NCBI RefSeq assembly: GCF_017833255.1
Contig: NZ_JAFIBU010000001.1
Location: forward strand, 1,116,001 to 1,180,000
DNA: 64,000 nucleotides
Direction: 5' to 3'
Source of the DNA: Paenibacillus sp. PvR098
Lineage (GTDB): Bacteria > Bacillota > Bacilli > Paenibacillales > NBRC-103111
The notes under the pieces: model-generated
The model's database searches: none
The model's input: the letters and a program-made list of their open reading frames with translations, nothing else
Told to the model about the DNA's origin: nothing
Part shown: positions 7,549 through 15,767 of the stretch, piece after piece
Layout: each line of letters opens with the position of its first letter
How positions within the stretch are numbered: position 1 is the stretch's first letter
Program-made: the position numbers and the translations under genes

Positions 7549-7742
7549 GCCGAAAAATGATCATGGACCGAAGTCCTGAATTGGAAAAAATCAGGTTGAG
7601 ATTATGGGACCGTTATATAACTCTTCATACGCTCTACAAAGTAAAAATGAATTTTGATCGGGTGCGGTATGAATTTCTGACAAGACAATTCCTTTCGGAT
7701 TCCCCGACAGAATTCGTTTTTGAGGAGTTTGCAATAAATTAG
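7545..7742 (+). CDS. Small coupled partner protein of the cassette
   Basis: A 65-residue basic-aromatic protein (SPELEKIRLRLWDRYITLHT, FDRVRYEFLTRQFL). It starts at TTG in a TTGA overlap with the upstream stop; an in-frame ATG at 7557 is the alternative. The same overlap and the block DRSPELEKIRL exist in the inverted copy at 2142-2279, which supports this being a real gene under selection. A terminator follows at 7770. No known family recognised. As the two genes have been duplicated together, their products probably act together. Confidence 0.65.
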   Translation: MSRKMIMDRSPELEKIRLRLWDRYITLHTLYKVKMNFDRVRYEFLTRQFLSDSPTEFVFEEFAIN

Positions 7743-7769
7743 AAAAAGTTGTATGTTGTATAAATAGTT

Positions 7770-7799
7770 AAAGGGCTAGGGACATCCCCTAGCCCTATT
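7770..7799 (+). terminator. Rho-independent terminator, copy of the one at 1901
   Basis: AAGGGCTAGGG / CCCTAGCCCTATT closes the small-gene cassette. The stem is the same as at 1901-1930 apart from the loop. Confidence 0.8.
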
Positions 7800-7866
7800 C
7801 TTTGACTTTTAACCTGGTCACTCACGTAAATATTTTTATTACGATGTGGTTATCTCCATCTATCAT
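7770..7866. repeat. Copy 2 of a terminator-plus-flank repeat
   Basis: It matches 1901-2011: hairpin, pyrimidine-rich tract, then GATGTGGTTATC and CCATCTAT. The flank has no coding potential of its own. Confidence 0.55.
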
Positions 7867-7876
7867 CCTTGACACA

Positions 7877-7924
7877 TCAGTCGTTGATTTGGGCATAGCT
7901 GAGAAAAATAGAACAGGATAAAAC
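7877..7924 (-). pseudogene. Tail fragment of a second methyltransferase copy
   Basis: Minus-strand translation gives FYPVLFFSAMPKSTTD, which matches the C-terminus of the 6073 methyltransferase (FYHELFFSAMPKSSAV), and the DNA agrees over about 45 bases (6099-6142 against 7882-7926). Nothing of the enzyme upstream remains. Confidence 0.5.
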
Positions 7925-7940
7925 AAGCAACCGCTATCCC

Positions 7941-9536
7941 CTATCCTTGTGTTAATAGTTTTAGCAAAAATGCTTTTACATCGACAATGCGTAAATATTG
8001 CAGTTGTTGATCCGTTCCGCAAATGATAAGGGGAATAATCGATTCCGTTTGATGAAGAGACCCATGGCCTCCACCACCCTTATGCGTCGGTGAGCTGCTG
8101 TCTGCCAGTTCAAACCCGGGTTTTGCAGTAACAACCATAAATTCCCCGGGATGAGAGTTGAGAGCTCCAGATAATCGCTGCAATGCATCAGGATATCGGC
8201 CATACTCCAATGTATCATTCGAAGTATTTACCTTTAAATCTAAAACCTCTGCATCCTGTTCAACCGTCCATTTTTGTTTATAAGGGTCGGTCAGTTGCCC
8301 ATTTGCTTTAAACTTCAGTTCTTTGGATGTATTGCCTTGAACCGCGCAAATCCATCCTTTTTCTTTCCACGCAATAAAATCCATTCGCGGATCGGCTTTT
8401 AATCCATTGGCCATGTCTCTTAATGACCGATCTGCTTTCAGTTTATAAACATAAGCCATGGTTTCATTGACAGCGAGGACGATATCTGTTTCTTGCGATA
8501 TGTTTTCTCCTGGACGTAAAACATGATCTCCCCTGAAAAAGGCAGGCAAATGAATAACCGGGTTGTTTTGAGCAGGCAAGATTTGAGTGACTCCACTATC
8601 ACCTGCAATGACAAAAATCGCTTTTCTTAAGGCCTCTTCCGGTGAACCAAAAGTTTGCAGCAGGGATTGAAGTTGCCCGTCCACTTCCTTCAATCCATTA
8701 AGAGATGAAGGACCTTTCTTATGTACCTCTTGATCTAAATCCGGCAAATAAACGTACAAAAAATCGGGCAATTGGTTTGCTTTTATCAAATATTTAACGG
8801 TCTCAATAGAATATGGATTATTGAATCCCATACGACGGGTTAACCCGTCAGGGAGATTTGTAATGCCTTCCAGTGGCTTGGACAAAGAACCTAAGGCTAA
8901 AAAATCGGGTCCTTTTACTGGAATTTCCTTTGGTAAAGAGGTAGGTCCTTGAATCCAGGGGGGAATAGACAACGTATGGTCGGTTGTTCCCCGATAAATC
9001 AAACCGTTAATGGAACCGGATTTGAGCCCATGCCGTGCTAAGTCTTCATATATGGTAGGCTGTTGTCGGTTTAAGTGCCTGCCGTTCAAGTTCATTAGCG
9101 CATCAGATAATACCGGATCGATTCCATGTTTAAAGATCTCCATAGACCCGGTACCGTAATTGATCACTTTCTTTTGTTCAGACGAATACCAGGTAAGTCC
9201 CGGCACATGATGAACATCCGGATAAGTTCCAGTAAGAAGGGAACTATCGATCGTTACCGACATCGTAGGAAAAGAGCTCACCAAGTTCTTATAATATTGC
9301 CCATGTTCAATCAGGAATTGAAGCGTAGGAAGTTCCTTCTGATCTATTCCCTTATCCATCGTTTGAGACATTAAAGAATCAATCATCAGAAATATGATTT
9401 TCTTTGTATTTTCTCCTTGTGAGGATTTGACTTGAATGAGATCCTTTTCTTTAGGAATAGATTCCTGCCGCTGGCATCCAAACGTTAGGATCATGATCAA
9501 CATCATTAGTAAACACCGACTCATATTTTTATACAT
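7941..9536 (-). CDS. Lipoprotein phosphodiesterase/alkaline phosphatase superfamily enzyme
   Basis: A 531-residue protein with a lipoprotein signal (basic start, hydrophobic run, lipobox LTFGC at about residues 17-21), so it is anchored outside the membrane. The rest is a type I phosphodiesterase/nucleotide pyrophosphatase domain: metal site IIFLMIDSLMS, nucleophile loop SFPTMSVTIDSSLLTG (Thr in FPTMS), GTYPDVHHVPG, DFLYVYLPDLDQEVHKKG, IVIAGDSGV and a C-terminal HKGGGGHGSLHQTESIIPL with the last metal-binding His. Such enzymes cleave phosphodiesters or phosphomonoesters with two Zn ions. The substrate cannot be read. It stands alone, facing the cassette terminator at 7770. Confidence 0.85.
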   Translation of the reverse strand: MYKNMSRCLLMMLIMILTFGCQRQESIPKEKDLIQVKSSQGENTKKIIFLMIDSLMSQTMDKGIDQKELPTLQFLIEHGQYYKNLVSSFPTMSVTIDSSLLTGTYPDVHHVPGLTWYSSEQKKVINYGTGSMEIFKHGIDPVLSDALMNLNGRHLNRQQPTIYEDLARHGLKSGSINGLIYRGTTDHTLSIPPWIQGPTSLPKEIPVKGPDFLALGSLSKPLEGITNLPDGLTRRMGFNNPYSIETVKYLIKANQLPDFLYVYLPDLDQEVHKKGPSSLNGLKEVDGQLQSLLQTFGSPEEALRKAIFVIAGDSGVTQILPAQNNPVIHLPAFFRGDHVLRPGENISQETDIVLAVNETMAYVYKLKADRSLRDMANGLKADPRMDFIAWKEKGWICAVQGNTSKELKFKANGQLTDPYKQKWTVEQDAEVLDLKVNTSNDTLEYGRYPDALQRLSGALNSHPGEFMVVTAKPGFELADSSSPTHKGGGGHGSLHQTESIIPLIICGTDQQLQYLRIVDVKAFLLKLLTQG

Positions 9537-9714
9537 GATGAATCACCAGCCTTAATATTGAAATGTTTTACCCCTGCTGTCCAAACGTTTATCCAATATT
9601 TCAATAAAGTAACTTTATCCATTTCATAGGTTTTTTATCCAATAAAATTCGTTTATGTAGAAAGATCAGTGTCACGATAAAAATTCATATCCTTCCGTTT
9701 TCTGAAATAGGCAT

Positions 9715-9753
9715 TAAAAAACGAGGGGGAAATCTTTCCTCTCCCTCGTTTAT
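9715..9753 (-). terminator. Terminator of the CHRD gene
   Basis: AAACGAGGG / CCCTCGTTT with a run of six T on the minus strand, 28 bases past the stop at 9781. Confidence 0.8.
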
Positions 9754-9780
9754 TGAATTTAAAATTCTCTATTGCAAAAA

Positions 9781-10185
9781 CTAATTTTTGGTCATTTGTC
9801 CGCGAATTTCCCCATTCGGGTTTTGTATCGTATGGACATTCACGTAAGCATTACCTTGTCTAATTTCATTGACTAAATCTCTGATCGTCTTACCTTGCAG
9901 AGGTCCAACTAAGTCCGCCATCGTCAAGGTTCCCTTTACAACTCCTCTTCGTACAGAGATGCCAAATTTGCTTCGGCCGAATAAGAAAGCGACTATAGGT
10001 CCGTTCTGTCCTCTGCGGCCCAGATGGATATGGGCTTGAGTGACCCGGGAAATATTATTTACGATAAGCACGAACTTTAACCTTCTTCCATCACGGCTCA
10101 GCCGGAATATAGCGTTTCCAAAGGCAGCTGTCCGGACTGGCGGTACCTCTTCCCTGCCCGTTAAAAAAGCTCTGAATTTACTCAT
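9781..10185 (-). CDS. CHRD domain protein
   Basis: A 134-residue protein made of one CHRD domain: FRAFLTGREEVPPVRTAAFG at the start, the central AHIHLGRRGQNGPIVAFLF, and the closing NVHTIQNPNGEIRGQM. CHRD domains were named from chordin and occur in many bacterial extracellular or envelope proteins; their biochemical role is not settled. The longest open frame starts at 10374, but a GAGGAG site just before ATG 10185 and the start of the domain show the real start. There is no signal peptide, which is unusual if it is secreted. Its own terminator follows. Confidence 0.85.
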   Translation of the reverse strand: MSKFRAFLTGREEVPPVRTAAFGNAIFRLSRDGRRLKFVLIVNNISRVTQAHIHLGRRGQNGPIVAFLFGRSKFGISVRRGVVKGTLTMADLVGPLQGKTIRDLVNEIRQGNAYVNVHTIQNPNGEIRGQMTKN

Positions 10186-10362
10186 GCCCGCATACTCCTC
10201 TCGGAAAGATAAAATATTGTATTCCGGTTGAGTACGTGTGGCATGTTCTGTAGCCCAAAAGCCTTCAGAGATCCACAAGAAGTTTTCTAATTGAATGCGA
10301 CAACAGAGAAGTGAATATAGGTTATAAAGAGAGTAACAAACCAAATTAGCGGAGTTGATATT

Positions 10363-11427
10363 TTGTTCAATCATCTAACACCTTACCCGAATCTCACCAC
10401 GAAGAGTCTGATTCCGGAAAATCAGGAGACCCCGATACAGCATATCAGAACTTGGGACCTCAATGAGGAATTATTCTACAAACGTAATCATTTCCCGTAT
10501 CCCATCCTGCCCAATGAAGCTTTCTTTCTTCCTATTCAAGGAGAGGTCATCAGGACATTGAATTTTAGCTATCAGGACCTGCTGCACATGCCCTCAAAAA
10601 CTTTGACAGTAGTTTTGGAGTGTTCAGGCAACAAAAGAGCAAAATTTAACCCCAAGGTTTATGGTGAGCAATGGGAGGACGGAGCGATTAGCCAAGGGGT
10701 ATGGAAAGGAGTCCCTCTAAGGGAGTTGTTAACCTATAGCGGAGTAAAAGAAATCGCAAGAGAAGTTGTGTTCGAAGGGTATGATTTTGGTCAAAGGAAA
10801 GATATGCCGGGACAGTTTGCCTTTACCAGAAGTCTTCCGCTTGATAAAGCGCTTCACCCCAATACCCTTATTGCCTATGAATATAACGGGAAACCTATTC
10901 CTTATAAGCATGGTTATCCCTTAAGGATTATTGTCCCACAGTGGTATGCGATGGCCTCCGTAAAATGGCTGCGCAGCATCACGGTGATCGGACAACAATT
11001 TCAGGGCCCTTTCCAGTCCAAGGACTATGTTTATTATCCAAATCAAGAGGATGATATAGGCCAAAAGCCGGTAACCACGATGAATGTAAATTCCACCATA
11101 CAGTTTCCATTGGATAGGGGGATTTTACCTGAAGGCAATCATTCTGTATTAGGGGTGGCTTGGACGGGTAAGGGAGAAATCACAGATGTTGAAATCAGTA
11201 CGGATCATGGAAACCATTGGGTAAAAGCAGAATTACATAAAAAAATCGGTCAATCGTATGCATGGACGTTCTGGTCTTATGCATGGTCGCCTAAACATAA
11301 AGGAGAATTCATCATTTTATCTAGAGCGAAAGATTCATACGGCCGTTCTCAACCCCATGAAGCTCAGTGGAATCGAAAAGGCTATGGGTACAACGCGGTA
11401 CCCAGAGTGCACGTGAAAATTGAATAG
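10363..11427 (+). CDS. Sulfite oxidase-like molybdopterin enzyme
   Basis: A 354-residue protein of the sulfite oxidase family. The molybdopterin domain contains the Mo-ligating Cys in VVLECSGNKRAKF (near residue 88), then VWKGVPLRELL, EGYDFGQ, and YEYNGKPIPYKHGYPLRIIV with PQWYAMASVKWL. The C-terminal part (GILPEGNHSVLGVAWTGKGE, VEISTDHGNHWVKAEL) is the Ig-like dimerisation domain. It starts at TTG behind GGAG. No twin-arginine or other signal is present, so a cytoplasmic location is predicted, and no haem domain is fused. The electron partner is unknown. It is transcribed divergently from the CHRD gene and appears monocistronic. Confidence 0.88.
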   Translation: MFNHLTPYPNLTTKSLIPENQETPIQHIRTWDLNEELFYKRNHFPYPILPNEAFFLPIQGEVIRTLNFSYQDLLHMPSKTLTVVLECSGNKRAKFNPKVYGEQWEDGAISQGVWKGVPLRELLTYSGVKEIAREVVFEGYDFGQRKDMPGQFAFTRSLPLDKALHPNTLIAYEYNGKPIPYKHGYPLRIIVPQWYAMASVKWLRSITVIGQQFQGPFQSKDYVYYPNQEDDIGQKPVTTMNVNSTIQFPLDRGILPEGNHSVLGVAWTGKGEITDVEISTDHGNHWVKAELHKKIGQSYAWTFWSYAWSPKHKGEFIILSRAKDSYGRSQPHEAQWNRKGYGYNAVPRVHVKIE

Positions 11428-11841
11428 AGTGTAGAGTGACGACAACTATCTCAGAACAAGAATAACGCCAGTTAATGTGAATCCCAAAAACAGCTGATTT
11501 TTCATCTTACTTACTCCCCAACCAGAGCTCATGAAATATCATATGTTAGGTTCGTTTTTTGAAAATGGATAGTAAAATGAGTGTCCATGGAACCAAGGTT
11601 ATCAATGTCGTCTCCCTCTATCTCGCGCCATCTCTATATCCGACTATAATATCTTCATATAACGTACTCAATAAATTCATGTCTGATGAGCCTCTGCCAT
11701 GTAAAGCGCAATAGCACATACTATGGGGTGTACCGGTTGTAGGGGCGTTTCCCATATCAACGATACGAATAGAAACCGGGAGCTAATCCCGGTTTCTATT
11801 TGCTGCGCAGTAAGTCAAATGAAAAGAAAGTTATCGCTTCT
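11428..11841. other. Intergenic region with one terminator
   Basis: The only clear element is the hairpin at 11771-11798. A minus-strand frame of 19 hydrophobic residues (11446-11505) with a GGGGAG site is visible but too short to claim; it looks like the signal peptide of a lost gene. Confidence 0.4.
11771..11798 (-). terminator. Terminator of the isochorismatase-like gene
   Basis: AGAAACCGGG / CCCGGTTTCT is a perfect ten-base stem with an eight-base loop, 44 bases past the minus-strand stop. It can act in both directions. Confidence 0.65.
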
Positions 11842-12615
11842 TTATGATAAAGCGTCGGTCGACTTCATGAAGCGCAGTCCGTACTTCACTCCCAGTCGAT
11901 CAAAAGTGTCACTCGTTTCCGTTTCACAGCCGGCAATCGAGCTCATGCAGTCTGTCAGGATGGTAAACCGGGGCTTTACGGTCTCTTGATCGAACAAAAC
12001 CAAGACTTGCTTCACCGAAGTCAGCACACAGTGAGATGCAGCTTCCCCAGCGAATAGGACCTCATCGTACTTCTGAAATTCACTAATCATTCTTTGGTCG
12101 AAGAGGTTCATCGGATTATACTCTGGATGAACAATTCCATACATCTCGCTAATCGGGTCAAGCCCTTTTTCAATCACAAAAGGATTGAACCCGTTCTTAC
12201 GGGAATGTTGGATGATAGAGTTGTAAAGATTCTTCTCCACAGCTGCACCCGAAGTGCCTTGAAGACAGTGGTCCGTCCAAATCATGATAGACTTAAGCGT
12301 ACTTAAACATGCCAGAGTTTCATCTGGACGGAACTGCGGACTCCACCGGCCAGCCATGACATCATCATACGTTATCGTTGTATAGGGATCAGGGCTTTGT
12401 CCGTCTTGGTCAGTCCACCATACGGAAAAGAAAATCGATATCGGCTGGTGAGTATCCAGCGAGTAGCCTATGCGTCTAATTTTTCGATCATTCTCAGAAA
12501 TGAACGTCCCTAATCGTTCCATATCTTTTTTAGCCCCCTCAACGGGCAGCGCTCCGTCATCCATAAAATCATTCTGAGGATCAATAACAAACAACATGAT
12601 GTTATCCGTTTTCAT
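11842..12615 (-). CDS. Isochorismatase-like cysteine hydrolase (nicotinamidase type)
   Basis: A 257-residue protein. The catalytic triad region is visible: Asp in FVIDPQNDFMDDGALPV at residue 12 and the nucleophile Cys in GEAASHCVLTSVKQVL at about 205. The family hydrolyses amides such as nicotinamide, or related vinyl ethers. It is longer than typical PncA (about 180-210 residues) because of inserts between the two motifs, including a tryptophan-rich stretch near residue 65. It starts at an ATG with AGGGGTGG. It stands alone with its own terminator. Nicotinamidase is plausible but not proven; a different carbamoyl or amide substrate is possible. Confidence 0.75.
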   Translation of the reverse strand: MKTDNIMLFVIDPQNDFMDDGALPVEGAKKDMERLGTFISENDRKIRRIGYSLDTHQPISIFFSVWWTDQDGQSPDPYTTITYDDVMAGRWSPQFRPDETLACLSTLKSIMIWTDHCLQGTSGAAVEKNLYNSIIQHSRKNGFNPFVIEKGLDPISEMYGIVHPEYNPMNLFDQRMISEFQKYDEVLFAGEAASHCVLTSVKQVLVLFDQETVKPRFTILTDCMSSIAGCETETSDTFDRLGVKYGLRFMKSTDALS

Positions 12616-12680
12616 TATGAACCACCCCTATTATGATGATTATGTATTGTGCCAATAGTACTTTGCATCTAGTATAACTC

Positions 12681-12717
12681 AAAAAGAGCCATCCGCGACA
12701 GGAATCGTGGACGGCTT
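12681..12717 (-). terminator. Probable terminator of the cydAB operon
   Basis: AGCCATCCGCGA / TCGTGGACGGCT, imperfect stem, followed on the minus strand by CTTTTTG. It lies about 170 bases past the cydB stop. Confidence 0.55.
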
Positions 12718-12889
12718 GGGCATCTTTATTATGCTTATGCCATAGGTCATGTAATTATTTACCACTCTTAGGAAAAGAGATACCGAGTGATCGACAAAAG
12801 CAACAAACCAGCGATGCCAAAACAGAGTCTCATCAGCCATTGATCATGACGGTCAAATCGATTGAGACACTTTCTCTTCCCGTCCCCCA

Positions 12890-13903
12890 CTACGTTTCCC
12901 CCTTCACATACTTCAAATTAAATAAAAATAATCTTAGCAGCAGAATGAGCGCCGGGATCAGCAGAAATAACCCCGCAACAAAAGCAATCACAAGGGCTCT
13001 TCCCATGGCCGGGTTAGTCACTCCGCTGATTATCGTTACGTAAGGATATAGCAAGTATGGCAAGTGAGAAATCCCATAGCCAAAGAAAGCAAACGCAAAT
13101 TGAAACATGACCAGTATGAAAGCCATGCCGTAATTTCTCTGTTTCCAAATGAGCCATACGGCCAACATGAAGGTTATCAAGGATAAAGCGAACATCCACC
13201 AGATATCAAGCATGTTCTCAAAATGCCGCAGGTTATGGTTGCGAAGCGCGATAAAGATGAACAAACTGGAAATGATCGTGGGGATACCTCCCCACAATGA
13301 AAACTGCCGGAGCCAACCCACCGCAGGCCAGTCTTCCGCCTGTGCAGCATAATAGGTCAAAAATGTCGAGCTGATAAACAGAACGCTGGATATGGCAAGG
13401 AGAACCACTGCCCAGGAATAGCTGCTAAAAAACAACTCTTCCGCGAGAAATATGACGTTATTTTCCCGGACGGTCAAAAACCCGCCTTCTGAAATGGTAA
13501 GAACCGTAGAAAGGGAGGCCGGTATCAATAAGCCTGTTGCTCCGTAGGTCAGCAGATATAAATGGTTATCTCGTGCGCCGTAATTGGCAAAGGCATAAAA
13601 GGAACCGCGAATGGCCAAAAGAATCAATGCTATACTTCCTGGAATCAGCAGCGCCGTTCCGTAATAATAGGCGGTATCCGGAAAAAAACCAACGATGCCG
13701 ACAAAAAAGAAGACAAAAAACACGTTGGTGACTTCCCAAACCGGGGACAAATACCTGGAAATGACGGGTCGGATGACCGATTCTATTCCGACGACCCGAC
13801 CATAGTAAGCATAAAATCCCGCGCCGAAATCAATCGATGCTACAATCAGGTATCCGTAAAGAAAGATCCATAATACGGTGATCCCTATCAGTTCGAGTGA
13901 CAT
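12890..13903 (-). CDS. cydB: Cytochrome bd-type (cyanide-insensitive type) oxidase subunit II
   Basis: A 337-residue polytopic membrane protein with about eight or nine helices. It starts MSLELIGITVLWIFLYGYLI and contains the conserved GxxDFGAG-like segment (SIDFGAGFY) near residue 25 and RGSFYAFANYG near 105. It forms the heterodimer with CydA and stabilises the haem-bearing subunit. It begins 15 bases after cydA with an AGGAGGACGG site, so the two are co-translated. Sequence texture is closer to the YthB/CioB branch than to E. coli CydB, which is an impression without alignment. The oxidase reduces O2 to water using quinol. Confidence 0.85.
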   Translation of the reverse strand: MSLELIGITVLWIFLYGYLIVASIDFGAGFYAYYGRVVGIESVIRPVISRYLSPVWEVTNVFFVFFFVGIVGFFPDTAYYYGTALLIPGSIALILLAIRGSFYAFANYGARDNHLYLLTYGATGLLIPASLSTVLTISEGGFLTVRENNVIFLAEELFFSSYSWAVVLLAISSVLFISSTFLTYYAAQAEDWPAVGWLRQFSLWGGIPTIISSLFIFIALRNHNLRHFENMLDIWWMFALSLITFMLAVWLIWKQRNYGMAFILVMFQFAFAFFGYGISHLPYLLYPYVTIISGVTNPAMGRALVIAFVAGLFLLIPALILLLRLFLFNLKYVKGET

Positions 13904-13918
13904 AGTAATGCCGTCCTC

Positions 13919-15247
13919 CTACAGAATGATACGGCGTTCTTCCAATTCCATCTCCGCCGTTTGATTGCGAAATAATCGGCTTAATACCATAGTGCACACC
14001 GTTCCCAGAACCAAATACAGTAGAACAAATAGCCAAAAGGTCAGCTGCACATGCGAATTGGTTGTTGCCGCTTCGGATACTCGCATGTACCCTCGTAAAA
14101 TCCATGGCTGCCTCCCCACCTCCGCATAAAACCAACCAAGTTCAATGGCCAAAAGTGATAAGGGACCACCCGCCAAGATTCCCCATAATATCCATCGGTT
14201 ATATTCATTGCATCGTTTGAAAAAGGAGAACACCAAGAATATTAGCGGGATGAACACGAGATACCCCCCAATGGTAACCATTCCGTCAAAAAGGTAATGC
14301 ACATAGAGCGGAGGCCACAAATCGCGAGGAAATTCGTTCAAGCCAATGACGGGTGCGTTAGGATCACTATGGGCCAAAATGCTAAGGGCTAACGGGATAT
14401 GTAATGCATCCGTTACTTCCAGCGTTTCTTCATTCAGAAACCCTCCGTATACAAGCGGTGCCCTTGGCATTGTCTCAAAATGCCATTCCGCTGCCGCCAA
14501 TTTTTCCGGTTGCATCACGGCGAGGAACTTTGCGGACATATCACCGACCGCAAAAGTAGCTAAAGCTAATATAAGTCCCGCAAACATGTTAAGCCGGATT
14601 GATTTTTTGTAATACTCATGCTGCCGCCCCCTCAATATGGAGAAAGCGGCAATCATCGCAAGAACGAAAGCACTTGTCACGTAAGCTGAAGACAATACAT
14701 GCGCCACTTTGGACGGTGTTGCCGGGTTGAACATCGCCGCAAGCGGATCGAGCTTCGTGAAGACTCCGTTCTCCAACGTAAATCCTTGAGGCGTGTTCAT
14801 AAACGCGTTTACCATTGTGATGAAAACCGCGGAAGCGGAGGAGCCAATAATGATAGGGATCGTTAATAGCCAGTGAACATACGGGTTCTTGAAGCGGTCC
14901 CAGGTATATAAATAAATTCCCAAAAAGATCGCCTCAAAGAAAAAGGCGAAGGTTTCCAGAAACAAAGGCAAGCTGATCACATGACCGGCGGCACGCATGA
15001 AATTGGGCCACAGCAGACTAAGCTGCAAGCCAATACACGTTCCTGTAACAACGCCAACGGCTACGGTAATGACAAATCCGCGAGCCCATCTCCGTGCCAT
15101 CAGCGAATAGTGAGGATCATTGAAGCGAATGCCCATCCATTCGGCAATGGAAATAAAGATCGGAATGCCGACACCGATCGTAGCGAAAATAATGTGGAAG
15201 GCCAGTGTTGTTTCTGTCAACGCCCGACTCCATTCCAAAGCACTCAC
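13919..15247 (-). CDS. cydA: Cytochrome bd-type oxidase subunit I
   Basis: A 442-residue membrane protein with the haem ligands and helices of CydA: LAFHIIFATIGVGIPIFISI (His ligand in helix I), the GTCIGLQLSLLWPNFM region, HVISLPLFLETFAFFFEAIF, and PLVYGGFLNEE. The quinol-binding Q-loop is short, as in the cyanide-insensitive/YthA branch. The longest frame starts at ATG 15262, but GGAGGG lies inside it, seven bases before GTG 15247 (MSALEWSRAL), so GTG is the better start. It has the usual GRQPW motif near residue 390. The upstream terminator-like hairpin suggests attenuation. Confidence 0.88.
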   Translation of the reverse strand: MSALEWSRALTETTLAFHIIFATIGVGIPIFISIAEWMGIRFNDPHYSLMARRWARGFVITVAVGVVTGTCIGLQLSLLWPNFMRAAGHVISLPLFLETFAFFFEAIFLGIYLYTWDRFKNPYVHWLLTIPIIIGSSASAVFITMVNAFMNTPQGFTLENGVFTKLDPLAAMFNPATPSKVAHVLSSAYVTSAFVLAMIAAFSILRGRQHEYYKKSIRLNMFAGLILALATFAVGDMSAKFLAVMQPEKLAAAEWHFETMPRAPLVYGGFLNEETLEVTDALHIPLALSILAHSDPNAPVIGLNEFPRDLWPPLYVHYLFDGMVTIGGYLVFIPLIFLVFSFFKRCNEYNRWILWGILAGGPLSLLAIELGWFYAEVGRQPWILRGYMRVSEAATTNSHVQLTFWLFVLLYLVLGTVCTMVLSRLFRNQTAEMELEERRIIL

Positions 15248-15321
15248 TATAAATCCCTCCATGTTTAACCGATAACAGTAAGTATTTCCATAAGGCGTCT
15301 AGATCATGTAATCCAACAGAT

Positions 15322-15366
15322 ACAAAAAAACAAGCTGTCGCCTGATAAGAGACGATAGCTTGTTCA
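15322..15366 (-). terminator. Terminator or attenuator upstream of cydA
   Basis: On the minus strand AACAAGCTATCG / CGACAGCTTGTT (one mismatch) is followed by seven T. It lies 75 bases before the cydA start and about 180 bases after the 39-residue frame. It could end that transcript or act as a leader attenuator for cydAB. Confidence 0.65.
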
Positions 15367-15541
15367 GTTGAGATGCTTAGGTGCAATGGTTAACCCCAAC
15401 CATTTTCTTTTTGTATAGGGTACGTTTAGTGGAGAAAACCGTTATTCGGTTTCAGCGCGGCTCCTCCTTTAACGATTAATCAGCTCTTTCCATTTGTTCC
15501 ATGATCCGGCTCTGCAAGCATGGTCTCTCCCATCCGTGCGC

Positions 15542-15661
15542 CTAAAAAGTAAACAGGGTAAACACCGTAAAAGTCGAGAGCGTGAGCGAAATGGCCAGGG
15601 CCAAGTATTCCCGTTGAGAGATGGTCCTTTTATATGCTTCGAATCCATCTTTCTCATCCAT
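15542..15661 (-). CDS. Small single-span membrane protein upstream of cydA
   Basis: A 39-residue frame: charged start (MDEKDGFEAYKRTISQRE), then one hydrophobic stretch (YLALAISLTLSTFTVFTLFT) and a stop. The charge-then-helix layout fits a real small membrane protein. GGGGAG directly abuts the ATG, which is poor spacing, so the start is unsure. Small accessory subunits (CydX, CydS) exist in other bd oxidases, but they are usually encoded after cydB; here a terminator-like hairpin separates it from cydA. It could be an accessory subunit or just the tail of a lost gene. Confidence 0.4.
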   Translation of the reverse strand: MDEKDGFEAYKRTISQREYLALAISLTLSTFTVFTLFTF

Positions 15662-15697
15662 CTCCCCGTCAATAACGAAATCGATTGTCGCGGACTA

Positions 15698-15745
15698 AAC
15701 TAAACAACCTCAGTCCATTTGAACCATGAACTGAGGTTGCTTAGG
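15698..15745 (-). terminator. Terminator of the export operon
   Basis: CAACCTCAGT / ACTGAGGTTG, a perfect ten-base stem, followed on the minus strand by TTTAGTTTAG, 23 bases past the stop of the TolC-like gene. Confidence 0.7.
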
Positions 15746-15767
15746 TTGTGATGAGCAGTAACGGTTA

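Noticed and set aside
11446..11505. 19-residue hydrophobic frame with SD
   Set aside because: Too short and without a mature part; probably a signal-peptide remnant.
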